NCBI GenBank assembly: GCA_942159475.1
Contig: OW804097.1
Location: 39,816,298-39,880,297 of the forward strand
Direction of reading: 5' to 3'
DNA length: 64,000 nucleotides
From: Sthenelais limicola
Lineage: Eukaryota > Annelida > Polychaeta > Phyllodocida > Sigalionidae
Part shown: one piece after another, positions 59,342-64,000 of the stretch
Layout of the letters: every line of letters starts with the position of its first letter
Numbering within the stretch: position 1 is the stretch's first letter
Made by a program: the position numbers and the translations under genes
The notes under the pieces: model-generated
The model's input: the letters and a program-made list of their open reading frames with translations, nothing else
Database searches by the model: none
What the model was told of the DNA's origin: nothing

Positions 59342-60112
59342 AGCGATTTCTAGGAAAGGAGGTAGAAAAGAAATGGTAGAAAGAAGGTTTTCTTTGTCCA
59401 GAATGTTCTCGGAATTTGTTGTTTTACAAACCACTTTACTCATCTGCAGAGGTCTGTCCCCCCTCTCTGGATGTCGTCGTATCTGGTTTGTGAAGGTAAT
59501 TGGGGTGGAAATGTGATTTTGAAGCCTTTTTTAAATTGGGATACCCACACTCTATTTATAGCCTGGGAAAGCCCCTGTGAGATACTACGTCATTTCCTAC
59601 AACCTACGTCCAGGGGAACCTAGGTGGAACATGAGGAAGAGGGGAGGGAGAGTGTTGGGGGTTGGGAGGGGGAAATCGGAGACTGGCAGGAGAGCATGAT
59701 TTTCTAATCAAACTTGAATATATAATTTAAAAAGTTTCTACCACTCTTCCAAATGTAAAACAAATGTAAAATATGGCAAACATTATTATCTAACAGCGAC
59801 TTCATCATGAAAAATAAAGGAAAATATAGTCCAAATATATCAGGAAATCTGGGAAGATCAACACACTTCAGAGTAGTACAGACAGATCATATGTTACTGT
59901 ATGCTTAATGAGAAATAATAGTTCTATAATGATAATAATGAGGAAGAGGGGAGGGAGTTGGGGGAGGCAGAGGGAGGGAATTGGAGATGGGGTTGGGAGA
60001 GAAAGACAGGTATGAAAGACAGAGAAGAGGGGAGGGAAAAGAGGGAGAGGGGGAAGTGTGGGGAGAGAGAGTGACCGTCCGGAGGACGGGTACTTTGCTA
60101 GTGTTAGATAAA
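59342..60112. other. Sequence interrupting gag, with GA-rich repeats
   Basis: About 770 bp separate the two gag parts. It includes two similar polypurine patches starting gaggaagaggggagggag (59633 and 59939). No TIRs or coding motifs were found, so whether it is an insertion or degraded gag is open. Confidence 0.45.
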
Positions 60113-60613
60113 ATGCAAAAATCCCAGGATGAGTTGGTCCAAAAGAACAATTTCCAGCAAGAAGCAATATTAGACAAGCAGACTGCAACAACAGACAATT
60201 CCAATCGTTATCAAGAAGCAGTCCAGCTAAATGTGGCTGAAACAATGAACACTATGGTACGGAAAATGCAAGAGTTAGGAAGTGGTTCTAATCATGATAA
60301 TAATGGGGGCACAAGGAAACTGTTTGCTATTCCGCCGAACAATTTTTCACATCCTACTGCCTTAGTGTCGGCAGAAAGGTTCATCAACGAGTATGAGTCT
60401 TATGCAAATGCAATGAAGGTAGATGATGAACTCAAATACTCAGGAATATTAAAGTTTCTGTCGGGAGATGCTGAATGTTTCTATGATCAGTTTAAGTCTA
60501 TCATTGCCAAACCTAATTTCGACTTGTTCAAGCCAGCTTTTATTAAAAAGTTCAAACAGTTGGACTATGACGAAAGTGCAAAAGATTTCGCCATGAGAAT
60601 GCAGGAAGAATGA
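60113..60613 (+). pseudogene. gag C-terminal part (Retrotrans_gag-like)
   Basis: The frame runs DKMQKSQDELVQKN, then a Gln-rich helix, then a domain with AERFINEYESYA, LKFLSGDAECFYDQF and FKPAFIKKFKQLDY. The spacing of aromatic and Leu residues resembles the capsid-type Retrotrans_gag domain of Ty3/gypsy-class elements. The frame ends where ATGAGAATGCAGGA is tandemly repeated (60597 and 60611), so a small duplication probably created the stop. No protease, RT or integrase follows within the window, so this is a 3'-truncated dead copy. Confidence 0.6.
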
Positions 60614-61208
60614 GAATGCAGGAATACATATACTACCTCGACTACCTTTTTCTCCTATCTGTCCTGACCTTACAAGACCCCTTACTCATTACAAGTCCAG
60701 CACCTTTCATTGCTCTTCCCTCATGTCGCTTAAAGATATTCGTTTTGCTTTCTCATTACACTTTAATGCTGTATGATTATTATTTATGGTGAATCAGTAC
60801 TCATCACAAAATAATACATAGAAAACAGAAGGAATTAATGGTGGAGAAATGTGGTTCATACGAGGACAAATACCCAGAAGTGCTCTTTGCAGTGTACTTT
60901 AATAGCTTCAGCTGAAAATCTAATCTAATAAAATAATAATAAAGAAATATTCATGTCAAACAGGCAGAAGTCAGTCGGCCTAATGGCAGCAGTGGCCCAT
61001 ATTTTGACTTGTGATGGGAACTCTTTTTACAAATAATGATTTGCCTCACAAATTGCTTGATGCCACATATATGGCCCTTCATGCAATGAATTTTAACGAT
61101 GTGCAAGGGAAAAAAATAATAACCACCGAGCAACCACCTGCCTTGTCAACATTAAAATGTATCTGAAATCTGTGAAGCCTTTCATTCATTTCCTGAAGCC
61201 TTAATTCT
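60614..61208. other. No gene seen
   Basis: Short frames only; no pol motifs of the LTR element are found here. Confidence 0.4.
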
Positions 61209-61464
61209 GGGTCAGATCGTCAGATCGTCAGATCGTCAGAAAATGTACAATCGGCAGCACTACACATTTAGGAAATTCTGCAAAATCAGGCTGAAAAATG
61301 GTCAATTCTAGGTATATCTGAGTATACATATTATTTGGTTTGGGGTTAATTCAAACAATCTGTTTAGTTATGTTGAACAGTATTTTGAACCTCGCTTTTG
61401 GCTAAATTTGGCTTATTTGAGAGGATTGGTGAAGGCAAATTGTACATTTTCTGAAGATTTCACC
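61209..61464 (+). mobile_element. MITE, GGGTCAGA...TGTACAATT family, copy 4
   Basis: Same ends and interior as 47029-47256, with intact tgtaca at both ends. The cagatcgt unit is present three times at the left end, a local expansion of the TIR. Confidence 0.75.
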
Positions 61465-61758
61465 TTTCTATCTGCTATTTAGTAATACAAAATACGATAT
61501 CATAATTATATTGCAAATGGTAAAGATGTAGTCACACAATGTATATCATAGGCAAAGTAAGGTACAGTAAGGTCGTTGATGAATCAAGAACATTATTCTA
61601 TTCATTTTAGCATGCACCTGTTCGTATATGAGAAGTTTCTGTACATTAGGCCAAAACTGAACACATTACTACATTGTAAAATGTTTGAAGTCAGAATAAA
61701 TTCAATCAAGAAACAGATTTATAGTCGAATGATGCATATAGTCTGTGGATGAGGGTGT

Positions 61759-61862
61759 GGGTAAGAGCCTGTGGAAAATTGTACAGCCGGCAGTTCTACA
61801 TATTTATATTGAATTTGGTTAATTTAGGCTGGAAAATGATAGATACTAGGTTTATCTGAGTG
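61759..61862 (+). mobile_element. MITE, GGGTCAGA family, copy 5 (left half)
   Basis: GGGTAAGAGCCTGTGGAAAA, then ttgtacagccggcag and ttaggctggaaaatgataga, cut off after tttatctgagtg. Confidence 0.6.
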
Positions 61863-62147
61863 TTGTTACAGTCGTTGTAACATAATAAGAGAAGGTAGTG
61901 GTAATCGTGTATTTCCTAGTATACGTTTATTATACTGACAAGCTCATTAATTATTAAAGGAATGTAACCCATAGCGTTACATGCATTAACATGGTTACAA
62001 CCTATATTAGGTATATATATATATAGAATTATTAAATTAGATATGCATGCTACAACGTGGTGTAACAGTATTATTAGATTTGGTATTTCATGGATTCGAC
62101 AAGTCTGTTTGTTGAACTTAAAGGGTCAATAAATAGGTTCATGATCA

Positions 62148-62402
62148 CTTTTACGTGAACAAACATTATGGATCCCTAAGTACAACACCCATGTTTACCT
62201 CCATTATTGTCTAACTTATAGTCGCTCACACAGAACGCTTCGGTGAGAAGTCTGTTTCGTCTGTTTCGCACAAGAGGACACTGATGTATGACGTCAGAAG
62301 GTGGCTCCTGAAATGTACACAATATCTCTACGGACTTGTTTATTATGTATATTGCATGTTCATTTCAAAATTCAGCCACTTTGTGACTTTGACTAACAGT
62401 GT
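62148..62402. repeat. Dispersed repeat R5, copy 2
   Basis: Matches 5876-6180 (see there). The homology stops at aacagtg, 6 bp before a TIR element. Confidence 0.65.
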
Positions 62403-62408
62403 AATAGC

Positions 62409-62643
62409 GGAACTCCACTATAGGTAAAAAACGGCGCCAACAGGCAAAATTCGTCGCCGACATGACTAAAAATTCGGAAAATTCGACATGACTAAAAATT
62501 CTAGTGGAAGAGGGGGTAAAATAGGTTGTCGGCAACACATTTATTTGTTGCCAACAATTGCAAAATATCTAATTTGATTAGATATTTCGTCGCAAAAAAT
62601 TCGTCGCAGCCGTTTTTTGCCGTTTTTCCCATAGTGGAGTTCC
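62409..62643. mobile_element. MITE with GGAACTCCACTAT ends
   Basis: Left GGAACTCCACTATAGGTAAA then aaacggc; right, as complement, GGAACTCCACTATGGGAAAA then acggc. The interior has tcgtcgc and attcgacatgactaaaaatt repeats. 235 bp, non-coding. No clear target duplication. Confidence 0.75.
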
Positions 62644-62940
62644 TGCATAACATGGACTAAGACGGATACCGGGTTGGAGAATAAAAGTTTATTTATAATA
62701 TTTATTAAATATGATGAATGAATTGATAAGTACATGGATGATAAATAGACTTTGATGTATAATAAGAAGATAAGAGATCAATATATTTGTTTGAATGATC
62801 ATTAATAAAAGTGATAAGACAATTGTAAATTGATGATTAAGTTAAGAGGTAATCAGCGATAAACATGGCAGCGTGATTGACAATGGCAATTGATGTTTGA
62901 AGCAGATGTGTAGTTTTAAGCCAAGGGCAAGGCTTGTAGT

Positions 62941-63912
62941 TCATGAGAGGGACTTTAGTGCCTGGAGTGTAGAGATAGTGGAGGGGTTTCTCGCGTAACA
63001 AAAGATGGCTTCACTTTTCCAGCCACCGTGCTTTGCAATGTCTGGAATATCCACGCCTTTTTCTTGTAGGTAAAGGCTGCCCCCCCTCTTTAGAGAGTGT
63101 AACGTGGTGGTGGGATCAATGCCAGCTGAAGCCACCGCCTTTTTCCAGGTGGAAACTAGGTGTTGCGTAGTCATTGGAGTTTTGTCTCTAAAGCGGAGGA
63201 GGAGGGCGTTTGGGGAGGGCGGGGATATCTTGTATAATCTTGAAAGATGGTAGACTACACACAGCTGCTTGTCGGCTGCCCGAGGAATGGTCAAAGAGGC
63301 TTGGTTGGCGACAGTCTGTTGGGCTTTTGACCATTTAATATTTATGACTATAGACTCCTTGTTGATAGTCAGGTCGTCTGTAGTCACCTGTCTTGTGGTA
63401 TCAAGTTGTCCCTGAGTTCTTGGGGCTATATTAGACTGGCGCATATTTGTCGTAAATAGCAGGAGGAAAGCAACCGCGTATTGGTAGTAGTATGGGTTGA
63501 AATGAAGCGCCTGTAGAATACGCCTAAGGTCCTGAGGTGTAATAGGAGGCCTCTGGACTGCCGGTGTCCTCTTGTTTATAGATATAGACCTCAATAATAG
63601 TTGGACCTGGCGCGATTGAAAGGCCCCTGTTGGGATGTCAAGCCTTTGTAAGATAGCCTTTAGTGATGAGACAAGTGATGCTACACCCATCGCGGTGTGG
63701 GCCGAACGAGCTGCCTGCTCAATGAAGGCCGCAACCAGTTGCACCGATGGATTGTGGTAGTTTTGGCGAAATTGTGTGGCCATGCCCACGTAGAGTCTGA
63801 GGATGTATCTATGGTTCTTGATGGTACCCGGGCGATATGCTTGGCTCATCCGGCTCTCAGCTGCCCTGAGATATGAGTCGAGTCCCGAATCTGTTAAGTA
63901 AATTGCTTGAAA
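62941..63912 (-). CDS. Tyrosine recombinase of a second YR element
   Basis: Open from 63912 to TGA 62941-62943. The first ATG is at 63849 (302 aa), but homology-like sequence (YLRAAESRMSQAYRPGTIKN) spans the ATG, so the true start may lie upstream. Catalytic-domain residues from that ATG are R137 (TTNMRQSN), K172 or K175 (NIKWSKA), H251, W277 and Y285 (GGWKSEAIFCY). The HxxR motif reads HSLKR, so the usual second Arg (position 254) is Lys, with an Arg directly after it. The protein is unlike ORF3 at 29738 except in the motifs, so it belongs to a different family (DIRS/Ngaro or Crypton-like). The rest of the element lies beyond the window, upstream on this strand. Confidence 0.8.
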   Translation of the reverse strand, partial: FQAIYLTDSGLDSYLRAAESRMSQAYRPGTIKNHRYILRLYVGMATQFRQNYHNPSVQLVAAFIEQAARSAHTAMGVASLVSSLKAILQRLDIPTGAFQSRQVQLLLRSISINKRTPAVQRPPITPQDLRRILQALHFNPYYYQYAVAFLLLFTTNMRQSNIAPRTQGQLDTTRQVTTDDLTINKESIVINIKWSKAQQTVANQASLTIPRAADKQLCVVYHLSRLYKISPPSPNALLLRFRDKTPMTTQHLVSTWKKAVASAGIDPTTTLHSLKRGGSLYLQEKGVDIPDIAKHGGWKSEAIFCYARNPSTISTLQALKSLS

Positions 63913-64000
63913 TTAGTCACATACACAGGAGGAGTAAGTTTTTTGATTTTATGCTTAGTTATTAGTTCGTCTGCTGTGGCTCTATATTCTTGGGATGTAT
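63894..64000 (-). CDS. 3' end of the ORF preceding the second recombinase
   Basis: A frame enters from the window edge and ends TAA at 63896-63894, reading ...YRATADELITKHKI...VYVTNFKQFT. The recombinase frame is -1 to it and overlaps it by 19 nt. Tight overlap of a recombinase with an upstream ORF is typical of YR retrotransposons. With only about 34 codons visible I cannot identify the protein, and chance opening is possible. Confidence 0.4.
   Translation of the reverse strand, partial: TSQEYRATADELITKHKIKKLTPPVYVTNFKQFT

Overview
The window looks like metazoan nuclear DNA that is mostly transposable-element derived and gene-poor. It is AT-rich, with long microsatellites and polypurine/polypyrimidine tracts, and it carries many short dispersed inverted-repeat elements, LINE, SINE and LTR-retrotransposon remnants, and two tyrosine-recombinase (YR) elements. 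YR retrotransposons of this kind are known from marine invertebrates, fish, fungi and others, so a marine invertebrate is a reasonable guess, but the sequence does not fix the species. I found no convincing multi-exon host gene. The only long conserved reading frames belong to mobile elements.

Layout. 1-13.1 kb: AT-rich DNA with G-runs, two small terminal-inverted-repeat (TIR) elements and GA/CT-rich tracts, plus the first copies of several dispersed repeats (5.9, 7.3, 8.0, 10.6 kb). 13.18-15.89 kb: a 2.7 kb TTAA-flanked element without a transposase, whose ends are packed with CACGAA/TTCGTG motifs. 16-25.7 kb: a second copy of the 7.3 kb repeat with a MITE inserted in it, palindromes near 18.7 and 19.1 kb, and two decayed LINEs on the minus strand (about 19.9-21.2 and 23.6-24.1 kb). 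26.3-31.1 kb: an apparently intact YR retrotransposon (gag, RT-RNase H, tyrosine recombinase) between identical 170 bp direct repeats. 31.7-32.2 kb: a tRNA-like SINE. 33.5-57 kb: polypyrimidine tracts, foldback elements and MITEs of several families, a 60-odd bp tandem repeat, and two motif clusters that could be regulatory (tandem RFX-type X-boxes with E-boxes at 45.1 kb; CTCF-like motifs at 49.1 kb). 57.9-60.6 kb: a broken LTR-retrotransposon 5' part with gag. 61.2-62.6 kb: more MITEs. 62.9-64.0 kb, minus strand: the recombinase of a second YR element that runs off the window.

The best candidate for something new is the expression and integration design of the 26.3-31.1 kb element. ORF1 ends in a canonical A_AAA_AAC slippery heptamer, followed after 8 nt by a predicted 9 bp stem. 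Slipping by -1 leads exactly into the RT-RNase H frame, so the element appears to make Gag-Pol by programmed -1 frameshifting. The recombinase ORF then overlaps the end of RT-RNase H in a third arrangement. The two terminal repeats are identical by eye, which points to recent activity, and a stretch of at least 40 bp of left flank is repeated just outside the right end, which is unusual for a YR element.

Most dispersed-repeat assignments come from reading copies against each other inside this window. Element names at superfamily level are inferences from TIRs, target-site duplications and protein motifs.
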